Shown here piece after piece: positions 1-8,077 of a stretch of DNA of 11,273 nt. The stretch comes from Halocafeteria seosinensis. Lineage: Eukaryota > Sar > Bigyra > Bicosoecida. The position numbers and the translations under genes are program-made. The notes under the pieces were generated by a model. It ran no database searches. It saw only the letters and a program-made list of their open reading frames with translations, and had not been told where the DNA came from. How positions within the stretch are numbered: position 1 is the first letter of the stretch; the number at the start of each line of letters is the position of its first letter. The stretch covers positions 1 through 11,273 of the forward strand of contig LVLI01002099.1 in the NCBI GenBank assembly GCA_001687465.1, in the 5' to 3' direction.

Positions 1-48
<48 letters not shown>
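1..48. repeat. (GT)24 microsatellite
   Basis: Twenty-four uninterrupted GT dinucleotides begin at the window edge, so the tract may be longer than seen. It lies about 180 bases before the best start codon of the large + strand gene, in its promoter or leader. It is also translatable as a Cys-Val run in the frame of that gene, but this is an artefact of the repeat and not a protein segment. Alternating purine-pyrimidine tracts of this kind are length-variable and can adopt left-handed DNA. Any effect on expression here is inference. Confidence 0.97.
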
Positions 49-49
<1 letters not shown>

Positions 50-230
50 CACTGCACAGACCTCGTCGTGGGAAATCAATGCGGGAAAACAAATCAATTC
101 ATGTGCGACTTCATTAACCCATTGCCCTCTCGCAACAGCCACAAACCGTCCAACCACAGGATATCATCGGGAAAGTCTATTGTTTGAACCTGAACTAATG
201 CGTTGCTTGTTTCTTCGAGGAAAATCAACA

Positions 231-3200
231 ATGGGATCAGGTGAACTGGTTTTCAGAAATGCTCTTCTGTACTTCATTTTATTTCTTGTATGGGCACGAT
301 TCCTTCGCAATATAGATGCCTCTTACTCCGGTACCTATCGTTTCGTCGACCCTTACGAAGGTAGTGAACACCCACCGTGCACCCTCGAATTCCCCTGTAC
401 TCTGAAACCTGCGATCACGATCGCGGATGACGGTGACGTCGTAACTTTTGTCCATTCAAATGGGTCCACTGGAGATCTGATTATTCCGTGCCCATCGAGT
501 GGAAAAGGCTATTACGTGAACAAATCCATCGCATTTACAGTATCTGCTGAGATAGACACAGCGATATTAGAGTGTGGGGGACAAGGGCGTGCATTTTGGC
601 TGGATGGAAGCAAGCGAGAGTATAGGAACCCGCTGCAAGTTAGTCTTAGCCACTTAATTATCAGAAACGGAACGGGAATCCACGGAGGTGGTGTGTACGC
701 AGAGGAAACCTCTTTGTTGCTCACTGGTGTGACCTTCCAGAACTGTTTAGCGACAGGACATCCTCATCCGCACGGCTCTTCCGCAGGCGGGGCAGTGTAC
801 ACTCAAATTAGTAGAAGTTTTCCGTTTATTGACGTTAATATCACCCAGAGTAGCTTTCTAAACAGCTCAGCTTCAGGACCGTGCGGGGCAATAATGGTAA
901 CTATCCTAGGGGGGAATCTGTCTGATCTTTACTTCAACATCGTGGACAGCTATTTTGCAGAGTCTAAAGCCTTAGGTGGTTTCGGGGGAAGTATCTGTTT
1001 CGTGGCACATCCCCATAGAAACTTTCCAATGCCGAAAAAAACCGTCTATACTAACAGTCAGTGGACGTTGGCCAACAACGTTTTCGCCAATTCAAGTGCC
1101 CTTTCTGTAGGAGTTGTTAGTGTATCGATGCGCAATATTATGAAGAACTCGACTGTGATGATTAAACAAAACGAATTCAGAGAGTGTCATGCAAAACCGT
1201 ACGGAGTTGGGGCCGTCTCTGTTTTCCCATATCATGCTGAAGATACGGACTTCATTGTTGCCGAAAACCGGTTTATGAACTGTAGCAGTATAGGCGCTGC
1301 TGGTGCAATGCAATTCAGTACATGGTGGGGCTGCAATCGGAGAAACAGGTACTTAATAACAAAAAACAATTTTTTTGGATGTAAGTCGGGCCTCGATGGA
1401 GGTGCTATCTACTTTAGCATGCCACTTGAAATCGATAGAACCAGGATCGTTGTCGAGGATTGCCAGTTCTTTGACGTATCTGCAAATGGTAGTGGAGGAG
1501 CCATCGCGGTGCATTCCTCTGGGGGGATCACACGAGGTAACGGTGTAGCTAACTCCTATTTGTCAATATCTCGAAATCAAGTTAATTTCTCTAAAGCAGA
1601 AAAGTTGGGTGGCTTTCTTTCTGTAGAAGCGACTTCGATTCTTTCAAGTAACATTCAGCTCACCAGATCTCTATACCAAAACTTCAAGGCAAGATCTGGA
1701 GGGGCAGCACAGTTAAGCTCCATATTAACGTCTTCCTCTGACTTACTGGTACAACAAATCCGTGTTAATGGGAGCTACGCCGAAACTTTAGGAGGTTTTG
1801 TTGACGTTTCTGTTCAAGATGCTCCCGCCAGAAGCATACCTCAAAATCTGACAGAATTCCCTGACTGTCAATGCATTTCTGCCGGCAATAAAAATGCAAA
1901 ACTGCACGAAACTATGAGGATCAGAATATCTAAAATCCTCACGAGTGATGTTCATACAGGCTTTGGAGCGATTCTAGCTGCTCAAAACAGCGAAGCTGAA
2001 GTGGACCATGTCGATGCCGACAATGTTTCCGCAACCGTCGCCGGGTCTCTCGTGTATTCTCGCGGTGTTTCGTCTCTCGTGATGAGGCACGTAGAAGCTG
2101 GGGTCCCTAAAAATGGTGCAGGCGGCGTGGTGTACCACGACGCCAGAGGAAGTTTGAAACTCAATGACATTGATGTGGAGACTGACTTGCCTGCTTCCTC
2201 CAGAAACAATGTCCCACTGCTACATGTTGCCGGGTCGCGAGGAGTCGACATTGATGGGACGCTGAAATGCGGCCAGCATCGACATGTGTCAGAACAACGC
2301 CGTGCGAACGCTACTACGGAGGAAATCGTTTCTTTGGAAATACCACCTAATGAACCACACGGAAGATGTACCACCTGTCCTGCTGCAGACTTTGTTGAAA
2401 CGTCTTTTGAAACGTTGGATATAGCCTGCTCTGTATGTAGTCCAGGAACGTACGTCTTACAAAGAGGTATGATGATTGATGAAGAGCTAATATCCACTAA
2501 GTGTAACAATTGTCCGTTTGGGGCTAAATGTGACGGATTGTCTGAACCAAAAGCTCTACCAGGTTACTGGGGGACCGTCTCGAAAGGAGAGAAAACTCGT
2601 ATCATTTCATTAGTCCGATGTCCCCGCGGTTACTGCTGCATACCAGAACAGAAGAATCAGGAAGGAACGCCCAGCTGTGACAGCTACAACAGCTGTGCAC
2701 CACTAAGGACAGGATTCGGATGTGGTGAATGCGTCTCCGGCTCCTCTGAGCAGCTAGGGGGAACTGGATGCATACGCAATGGTGAATGTAGTAAGGTGAA
2801 GCACAGCCTTATATGGTTGGCTTTTTTTCTCTATTCTGGCGCATTTTCTGTATTTGTAATTTTCCTGTCCCGCAAACCACCAGAAAATTCTTCGAACACT
2901 GGATCACATACCTTGCTCCAAGGTCTATTTGAAACGACTATTGCGCACTATCAAGTATTAAAGATTATAGTTCTTGATGATCCTGAGGAAGCAGCTGATC
3001 AAGAGAGTATACTGGAAACGTCTGTCGAATATCTCAATAGGATTTCGAATGTAGCAATACCTTCACCAACGGGCTGGTGTCCTGTCGTAGGCCTTACGGC
3101 TGCAGGGGTTCAGGCGGTCGAGATTTTGCGAGGGGTGATTCTAATTAGCTCCATCCTGCTGTTTGGGTTGATGCACTACCTGTTGTGGCGATACATCACC

Positions 3201-4136
3201 AAAACATTCCAGTTCCGTTTTCAGACATATTTTATTGCGTTCGCGAAAATGGCCTTTCTTGTGTACGTTACGTTAGGTCAGGCGTGCGTGCGTCTCTTGA
3301 GTTGTATCAACGTAGATGAATACGGGATGCGGATCACTATAAACATGAGCAAAAATTGCGGCGAGCCATGGTGGTGGTGGATGGCGCTTTTCTGGTTTAC
3401 CTGTAGTACGATTTTGGTTCCATTAGCCATTCGGATAGGTTTACCGCAACTGGAAAGGAGGGAGATTAGTCCATTAGGCTATTCACTCTCGGCTTTTTTC
3501 CCACTACCATCTTTGCTGCTGTGGGTTTATGGCCGACAGACAGATAAAAACGAAAGGCTCCAGTCTGACTCACGAAGTAACGTGGCTTTGGCCAATGCCC
3601 GTCGAATTATCGTACGAGAACAAAGTGAACTTTTCAAGACTTCTTGTCGCTATTGGGGAGCTATACTGGTTGGTCGTCGACTGGCCTTTTTGTCTGTTCT
3701 CGTTTTCCCAGACATATATCTCCGGTCACTATTAAATGCGTGCGTAAGCCTGTCTGCGCTGATGCTCCAAGTAATGTATTCACCATATTTTTCAAGAACA
3801 GTCAATGTGCATGAAACGACTAATCTTTTACTGCTTTCTTTGACCTCGGTAGCTGTTCTCGGGGACGCACGCTTACTTTCGACGGCGAGCCCTCTAGGTA
3901 AAGGATGGAGAAGGCTAGTATCGATCGTCGTTGTATCATTGGCGCAGTTTGTACCGATTTTAGCCGTATTATGCACTGCTGCCCCGGCTGCGTTGCAGTG
4001 GTGGAAACAAAAAAGCGGTAAAGAAGGTTTTTATAAACAAGAACACGAACCCGGTATTGAGATGACGAACCCTTTGTCTGAAGAGTCTGGTCCAATTAGG
4101 CGGTCCAGGCGAACTGCTGCGTGGACTACATACTAA
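231..4136 (+). CDS. Secreted beta-helix / multi-span membrane protein
   Basis: The ORF encodes 1,301 residues from ATG 231. That ATG has A at -3 and G at +4 and is followed by a hydrophobic signal peptide (about residues 9-24). ATG 198 is in frame but has a poor context. Residues about 55-680 look like a right-handed parallel beta-helix, with recurring Gly-Gly turns (HGGGVY, AGGAVY, LDGGAIY, SGGAIAV) in the style of polymorphic outer membrane protein repeats, and many N-x-S/T sites. Residues about 712-850 are Cys-rich (CxxC, CSPGTY, CNNCPFGAKC, PGYWG), like an EGF or GCC2/GCC3 stalk. Then come about eight or nine hydrophobic spans (about 858-880, 964-988, 997-1022, 1048-1070, 1080-1101, 1139-1181, 1195-1212, 1228-1256) and a charged tail. 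This suggests a plasma-membrane protein with a large adhesive or sensing ectodomain; the ligand is unknown. No intron is evident. The frame is open back to the window edge, so an upstream exon cannot be excluded. Confidence 0.85.
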   Translation: MGSGELVFRNALLYFILFLVWARFLRNIDASYSGTYRFVDPYEGSEHPPCTLEFPCTLKPAITIADDGDVVTFVHSNGSTGDLIIPCPSSGKGYYVNKSIAFTVSAEIDTAILECGGQGRAFWLDGSKREYRNPLQVSLSHLIIRNGTGIHGGGVYAEETSLLLTGVTFQNCLATGHPHPHGSSAGGAVYTQISRSFPFIDVNITQSSFLNSSASGPCGAIMVTILGGNLSDLYFNIVDSYFAESKALGGFGGSICFVAHPHRNFPMPKKTVYTNSQWTLANNVFANSSALSVGVVSVSMRNIMKNSTVMIKQNEFRECHAKPYGVGAVSVFPYHAEDTDFIVAENRFMNCSSIGAAGAMQFSTWWGCNRRNRYLITKNNFFGCKSGLDGGAIYFSMPLEIDRTRIVVEDCQFFDVSANGSGGAIAVHSSGGITRGNGVANSYLSISRNQVNFSKAEKLGGFLSVEATSILSSNIQLTRSLYQNFKARSGGAAQLSSILTSSSDLLVQQIRVNGSYAETLGGFVDVSVQDAPARSIPQNLTEFPDCQCISAGNKNAKLHETMRIRISKILTSDVHTGFGAILAAQNSEAEVDHVDADNVSATVAGSLVYSRGVSSLVMRHVEAGVPKNGAGGVVYHDARGSLKLNDIDVETDLPASSRNNVPLLHVAGSRGVDIDGTLKCGQHRHVSEQRRANATTEEIVSLEIPPNEPHGRCTTCPAADFVETSFETLDIACSVCSPGTYVLQRGMMIDEELISTKCNNCPFGAKCDGLSEPKALPGYWGTVSKGEKTRIISLVRCPRGYCCIPEQKNQEGTPSCDSYNSCAPLRTGFGCGECVSGSSEQLGGTGCIRNGECSKVKHSLIWLAFFLYSGAFSVFVIFLSRKPPENSSNTGSHTLLQGLFETTIAHYQVLKIIVLDDPEEAADQESILETSVEYLNRISNVAIPSPTGWCPVVGLTAAGVQAVEILRGVILISSILLFGLMHYLLWRYITKTFQFRFQTYFIAFAKMAFLVYVTLGQACVRLLSCINVDEYGMRITINMSKNCGEPWWWWMALFWFTCSTILVPLAIRIGLPQLERREISPLGYSLSAFFPLPSLLLWVYGRQTDKNERLQSDSRSNVALANARRIIVREQSELFKTSCRYWGAILVGRRLAFLSVLVFPDIYLRSLLNACVSLSALMLQVMYSPYFSRTVNVHETTNLLLLSLTSVAVLGDARLLSTASPLGKGWRRLVSIVVVSLAQFVPILAVLCTAAPAALQWWKQKSGKEGFYKQEHEPGIEMTNPLSEESGPIRRSRRTAAWTTY

Positions 4137-4165
4137 AAGCGACAAGTAATGTTGTCTTACTGTTC

Positions 4166-4171
4166 AATAAA
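4166..4171 (+). promoter_or_regulatory. Putative poly(A) signal AATAAA
   Basis: A perfect AATAAA hexamer begins 30 bases after the TAA stop of the beta-helix gene. Position and sequence fit a eukaryotic polyadenylation signal for that gene. There is no transcript evidence, and the hexamer also occurs by chance in AT-rich DNA. Confidence 0.5.
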
Positions 4172-4410
4172 TAGCATATTGACAAGCTGGGGATTATCTG
4201 CTCTACGAATCGGTCATTGCTCCAGATATGGTCTGGGGACGTGTAGTACGTATTATCATTGAGCATTATCCGTTCGTTACGGTAGGATAATTCAAGTAAT
4301 GTAAAATGCCATTTTCATTCTATTAACGCTCTATTATCAGTTTCTGTCCGACTGCCCTAGTATATAGCATGGTAGTATGGTAGTTATCACCCGCCATTGT
4401 GATAGAGTAT
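4172..4410. other. 3' flank of beta-helix gene, no gene seen
   Basis: No convincing coding region is visible on either strand. The stretch holds an imperfect inverted repeat at 4265-4291 (ATTATCC pairing with GGATAAT, inner CCGT pairing with ACGG, a two-base bulge) and a tandem duplication of the 8-mer ATGGTAGT at 4369-4384. Base composition changes to strongly AT-rich just to the right. Confidence 0.5.
4265..4291. repeat. Inverted repeat (hairpin)
   Basis: ATTATCC (4265-4271) is complementary to GGATAAT (4285-4291). CCGT (4270-4273) also pairs with ACGG (4279-4282), leaving a TCGTT loop and a TA bulge. It lies about 130 bases beyond the stop of the beta-helix gene. It could be a 3' transcript structure or the remnant of a small element; neither role is shown. 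Confidence 0.5.
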
Positions 4411-4413
4411 TTT

Positions 4414-4500
4414 AACCGGCATATAATAATTTATGCCGGATTATAATATAAAATGCCGGATTTATTTAATATAAAATAATAAAAAATGCCGGCTATAAGT
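4414..4500. repeat. Cluster of ATGCCGG repeats, one inverted
   Basis: ATGCCGG occurs at 4433-4439, 4453-4459 and 4486-4492, and as the inverse CCGGCAT at 4416-4422. The first two direct copies head near-tandem units of about 20 and 23 bases (ATGCCGGATT followed by AT-rich sequence ending ATATAAA). The inverted copy forms a perfect 8-base-pair stem, CCGGCATA with TATGCCGG (4416-4423 and 4432-4439). The GC-rich cores stand out in a nearly pure A/T background. Such arrays are seen at the ends of small DNA transposons and as protein-binding iterons; which applies here is unknown. Confidence 0.75.
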
Positions 4501-4509
4501 TAAATTATA

Positions 4510-4570
4510 GGTGTAAGTTTCAATGTAATTTTCATTAAATTCATCGCTAAATTGTCGGTGTAATTTTCGT
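4510..4570. repeat. Three copies of a GTGTAATTTTC-like motif
   Basis: Related 13-15-base units occur at 4510-4522 (GGTGTAAGTTTCA), 4522-4535 (AATGTAATTTTCAT) and 4556-4570 (CGGTGTAATTTTCGT). A separate direct repeat, GTATTTAAATAA, follows at 4595-4606 and 4629-4640. Together with the ATGCCGG cluster these fill the AT-rich leader in front of the small gene remnant at 4653. Confidence 0.5.
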
Positions 4571-4652
4571 ACCTTATTAGTAATAATTTAGTTTGTATTT
4601 AAATAAAAAACTGATTTTGTTATTTTGTGTATTTAAATAATAAAATAATAAA

Positions 4653-5099
4653 ATGAACCTTTCACTCCCCACTTTTGAAACAACCGAAGAAGAGCTAGAA
4701 CGGGCTACAACAGCTTGCCAAAAGCTCTTGAAAAAATACCTTCTTTAACAGCAAATGGTACTAAACCTGACAGTCACTTTGAATCAATATATCAAAAACT
4801 TTCAGAAATGGTCCAAGTTTTACGTTTCTTCCAACAAAATTATATTTCCTCAACCAAATACTACTCAAAACCTTGATTCTTATGGTATCAAACATCTTGT
4901 TGAATGGTGGATGGATGCTAATTACAATAATAATCCCCATGTATCTCAAGGTGCTTTTATTGCTTCCGTTCTAGCTTTAGGGTGGAATTATAAATGTACA
5001 TATGGAACTAGGGTTCTCTTTAACTTTCGCTATTCCTCACTTAAGGATATTATGCGGAAAGTGAATTACCCTAAGGGGTTCTACTGTGACCAATTTTAA
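4653..5099 (+). pseudogene. Small AT-rich gene remnant, frame interrupted
   Basis: From ATG 4653 the frame gives a 31-residue acidic helical start and stops at 4746-4748. The same frame reopens and runs to TAA 5097-5099, ending in a protein-like segment with SYGIKHLVEWW and GAFIASVLALGW. Between about 4730 and 4870 a different frame reads better (LTANGTKPDSHFESIYQKL and on to FFQQNY, stop at 4874-4876). This suggests two compensating indels, the first probably in the A6 run at 4731-4736. From memory, the pattern SYxxKHxxE...GAFIxAxxxxG resembles a short family of unknown function in phages, bacteria and some large DNA viruses; I could not check this. Codons are far more AT-rich than in both flanking genes. 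It may be an intact gene with an intron, a decayed gene, or cargo of a small element. Confidence 0.5.
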
Positions 5100-5115
5100 A
5101 CAAAAGAAAATTTTA

Positions 5116-5177
5116 GAACCGGCTGTCGGTTCTGTCCCAATATAAAAAATATTTACTTGGGACACTTTTTAAGTGTT
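5116..5177 (-). repeat. Stem-loop cluster at the LINE 3' end
   Basis: Three inverted repeats are packed at the 3' end of the minus-strand LINE. GAACCG/CGGTTC (5116-5121 and 5127-5132) has a five-base loop. TGTCCCAA/TTGGGACA (5133-5140 and 5157-5164) is a perfect 8-base-pair stem enclosing AT-rich sequence and the ORF stop codon. ACACTT/AAGTGT (5162-5167 and 5171-5176) overlaps the second stem, so these two are alternatives. In several LINE families a 3' stem-loop is the reverse transcriptase recognition site; that role here is inference. Confidence 0.6.
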
Positions 5178-5668
5178 TTCCGGCTCGTAATTGCAAGGAC
5201 AGGAGTCCAATGTATTGCTCGTATACTAAATTCGTTTTCTATATCTACTTTGGCTTTCGGCTTTAACCAGATCGATGGTCCGACGTGTGTCGGTTCCAGT
5301 TCCTTAATCTCAATATTTCTGTCTTTCTCCACTAAGATATTCAACAAACCATCCAGTATGATGATATCCAAAGAGATGTCAAATTCGTCCAGGAGTCCTT
5401 GCCATATTCGATACACTTCAGGGTTTGTTTTATACCATTGGTACAAATCTAACCTATACCGGGTTTTCGTCTCCGAACACAAATTGGTATCACCTGTTTT
5501 GGCATTCAAGACCAATCGTGGTATCACGCATTTTCGGCAGCCTCGATATTGCTCCAAGTAGTCATTGGATGAGTCAACTTCCGTAAGAAACGACTTATCG
5601 CATTTGTGCTTGTGCTTTTGAAGGTTCTTTAGGGCATCCTCGAGAGCATGTTGATCAGCTTCGTGTAC
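5153..5668 (-). pseudogene. LINE ORF2 C-terminal extension after TAG
   Basis: This is a 171-codon open stretch directly downstream of the TAG at 5669-5671 and in exactly the same frame as the RNase H/CCHC segment. It ends at TAA 5153-5155. It starts with a Lys/His-rich helix-like part with a lone Cys. It then has a CxxC pair (GCRKC) followed 17 positions later by another Cys, which may form a second zinc site, and a helical and acidic region. I do not recognise the domain. Its continuity with the upstream frame and its end at the 3' stem-loops make it most likely the true C terminus of the LINE protein. No ATG stands at its head, so it is not an independent gene. Confidence 0.7.
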
Positions 5669-8077
5669 CTATTTGTTGGCGATTCGCCTTATGTTGGGCA
5701 TTTGGCATTCGAATAATAAATGCTTCCAGCCGGCCATGGAAGAAATAAAGCAACTAGATTGGTAACAGGCGGGACAAGGTGGTGCCATTCCAAAGATATC
5801 CGGTCGGTCAACCAGTTTTTGAGCAGATATAGGTAGTAGCCCAGATTTGATCCTCAATGACATGGCTGTTAAGGTGATCTCTTCTGGTGTATCGTCAATT
5901 GGCGAGCTCCTCTCACGTACCAGTGGATACATGTGGGCTTGTTGAGATTCTAATATGTCTTTGTTGGTCCATCCCTGCAAAACAGCGGTAGCATCTGGTG
6001 CGATTGGACGAGGAATCTGTATTCTACATGAGCGGTCAACTGGAACTTTAAATTCTCCACCATCTTGAATCGGTACTATCTGTAGTTCATGACGCGGCAA
6101 CAGTGGCAAACTCTCATAAAACCCGACAATTTTTGCTCGACGGCGAGCAGCCTCTGCGATTTCATCTGCCCTTGCGTTTGCCAGGGATTGTATCGATGAC
6201 GATTTCTGATGCCCTTTAATCCACGTAATCGTGTTTAGTACATTGCGAACGTTCAGCTCACGAAGCAAGGCTCCCGCATGCGGGGCAAAGTTCACTAGTC
6301 TTTCGAAATTCTTTTCCCGTATCGCTTTGACCACAGCTAAGTTGTCAATGAACAGATTGCAAGCTCTAAAATACTTTTTGTAAGCGATCCATCCTCCCAA
6401 TGCGGCCCCGATTGTTTCCGGTTTTGTAGTGCCTGGATGCTGTTTTGTCAGGTAAGTGTCCACGGGAGGTATTGAGCACGCATACTGTCCCAGTATTCGG
6501 GAGTTACGATGGATGACAGCAGCAGCTCCCATGTGAATGATGCCATCACGTTCTGTCAGGGAACCATCCGTGTAAATATCGAGCAATTGTTCATCAAGTT
6601 GTCTAACTGCCTGAGGAATGGATATATATTTTGGGTGTTCCGACAAAAATTCCTCTGCAGACTGCGCGTACTTTCTTCGTAGCAGCTCCATCACTAGGAC
6701 GTTGTAATCTCTTTGCCAGTATTTCTTTGTTATGCTTACTTCGCAACCATGTACATGCCTACGTGCATTGGCTGGTGAATATTCCACGACTTGGTCACGT
6801 TGAGCTTTTACAATTGGAGCCATCACGGTGGCTTGAAAGAAGACTTCATTATTTGTTGTCCGTTTCCAATCCACAGGTATGAATTCCACCGTCTCGTCAT
6901 TTACTGACCATACTATTCCTAATTTTGGGCATGCTTCAATGTCTTTGCCAATACCTACATGCTTGAAGTCATACCCGACGACTGACCACTTTTCCAAATG
7001 CTGGTGTGTTGGTACACGATTTGGTCGGACAGGGTGTTGCACCAACTGATCCATTGTTCCCTCTTGTGCTCCACTCGTATTAGTTAGTCTCCATGCAGTT
7101 TTCATTGCTGTTCGCAGACTTTGGTTTTCGCCATTGAGAAACCAACCATTCCATATCATATCTGTGGGAATTCTATACTCTGAGGAATTATCGGATCTTG
7201 GTAAGTTTTGGTTTGCCCAATTTTGGTTCTTCACTGCCATTTGGAACGCTTCACCGACTGGCAACACATCATATAATTCGAGCCTCGTATGTGTCAATTG
7301 CGTAGTGTGCGTATCGAAAATTGTTAGCTTCATGCTAGTGAGATACTCTCTCATGGTTCGGATGAATTCCATTCTGGAGCTCTTCTTTGTGATAAATGAT
7401 GAAACTGGAATGCTGAGTGGATTATGGCGTGTGTTTAGCAATTGAGCTTCCTGGATTGCAAGTTCGTAGAATAGTTCGTACATCCAAACAGTTATGTTAA
7501 AGTTTCTCACTCTCCAGCCATTAGTAGTCTTTATAGAGTTGGTCCGTATCCACTGTTGTGCTATCCGCTCTTCATCATTCCTATTAATATGCATCAACAC
7601 TGACTTTATAAGCGTCACCATTGACTGTACCTTAGGACTCTTAATTCCCATACCACCTTCACGAGTCCTTCCAAAGATCATGTTCGAGTTCGCGTCCTTT
7701 GAAATGAGTGCCTTCACCTTCTTCTCATATTTATCCAAGTCTTGCTGTCGCCAGCACATATTGCCTAATATATGAAGCATCTTCGGGAAAAGTACCATAT
7801 TTACCAATTTGGAGCGGATATATCCACTGCATGTTTTGGTTTCTAGTAGATTCCTGAAGCGTGCCAGTAATTCATCCAATTTGCGCCGGCTACTTTGGAT
7901 TCCACCATCACTTTGCAACCATACTCCTAAATACCTTGAGCAATTTTTACCTTCTACTGTTGGTAATGCTTTCCCATATATAGCCACCTCATTTTCCCCT
8001 TCGACGTTTATCTTTTTAATCAAGGATTTTCTTGCATTAATATATTGATTGTTCAGGCTGAAAAACTCCGCGCAGAT
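5669..8077 (-). pseudogene. LINE ORF2 segment: RT thumb, RNase H, CCHC finger
   Basis: This frame opens at 8077 after TAA 8078-8080. It continues the reverse transcriptase just beyond YADD, with the usual downstream pattern (EFFSLNNQYINARKSLI, then CSRYLGVWL). Numbering from codon 8023, the RNase H domain covers about residues 480-630 with its four acidic residues in place: D486 in YTDGS, E536 in KPETIGAAL, D560 in LFIDN and D620 in NARADE, plus H605 in KGHQ. A zinc finger follows at C750-x2-C753-x14-H768-x4-C773, the usual LINE C-terminal CCHC. The segment ends at TAG 5669-5671, 12 codons after the last Cys. It has no ATG at its head. It would not be translated from this copy unless the ribosome shifted frame near 8070. 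RNase H removes the RNA strand during target-primed reverse transcription. Confidence 0.9.

Noticed and set aside
3-230. The large + strand frame extends upstream through the GT tract to the window edge.
   Set aside because: The first part is only a Cys-Val translation of the microsatellite with no start ATG, and the signal peptide sits directly after ATG 231.
1982-2509. A 175-codon minus-strand frame inside the beta-helix gene.
   Set aside because: It is a shadow of the real gene in an antisense frame, with no ATG-supported context or domain.
3369-3381. A TGG triplet run giving four Trp in a row before a membrane span.
   Set aside because: It is a short codon repeat at a membrane interface, where Trp is common; nothing more is supported.
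4134-4262. The frame stays open for about 41 codons after the TAA of the beta-helix gene to TGA, and the LINE has TAA and TAG in frame. Together these hint at TAA/TAG coding for Gln.
   Set aside because: The 1,301-codon gene uses CAA/CAG throughout and has no internal TAA or TAG. An AATAAA follows its stop, and 41 open codons can occur by chance.
4731-4736. The A6 run in the small gene as a programmed frameshift site.
   Set aside because: A second change is needed to return to the frame, and no stimulatory structure is seen; simple indels are the simpler explanation.
4956-4961. AATAAA on the minus strand (TTTATT) as a poly(A) signal for the LINE.
   Set aside because: It lies inside the small + strand gene remnant, about 190 bases past the LINE stop, in AT-rich DNA where the hexamer is expected by chance.
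5157-5561. A 134-codon + strand frame opposite the LINE C-terminal extension.
   Set aside because: It mirrors the minus-strand frame, which continues the LINE ORF. The + strand peptide shows no recognisable domain.
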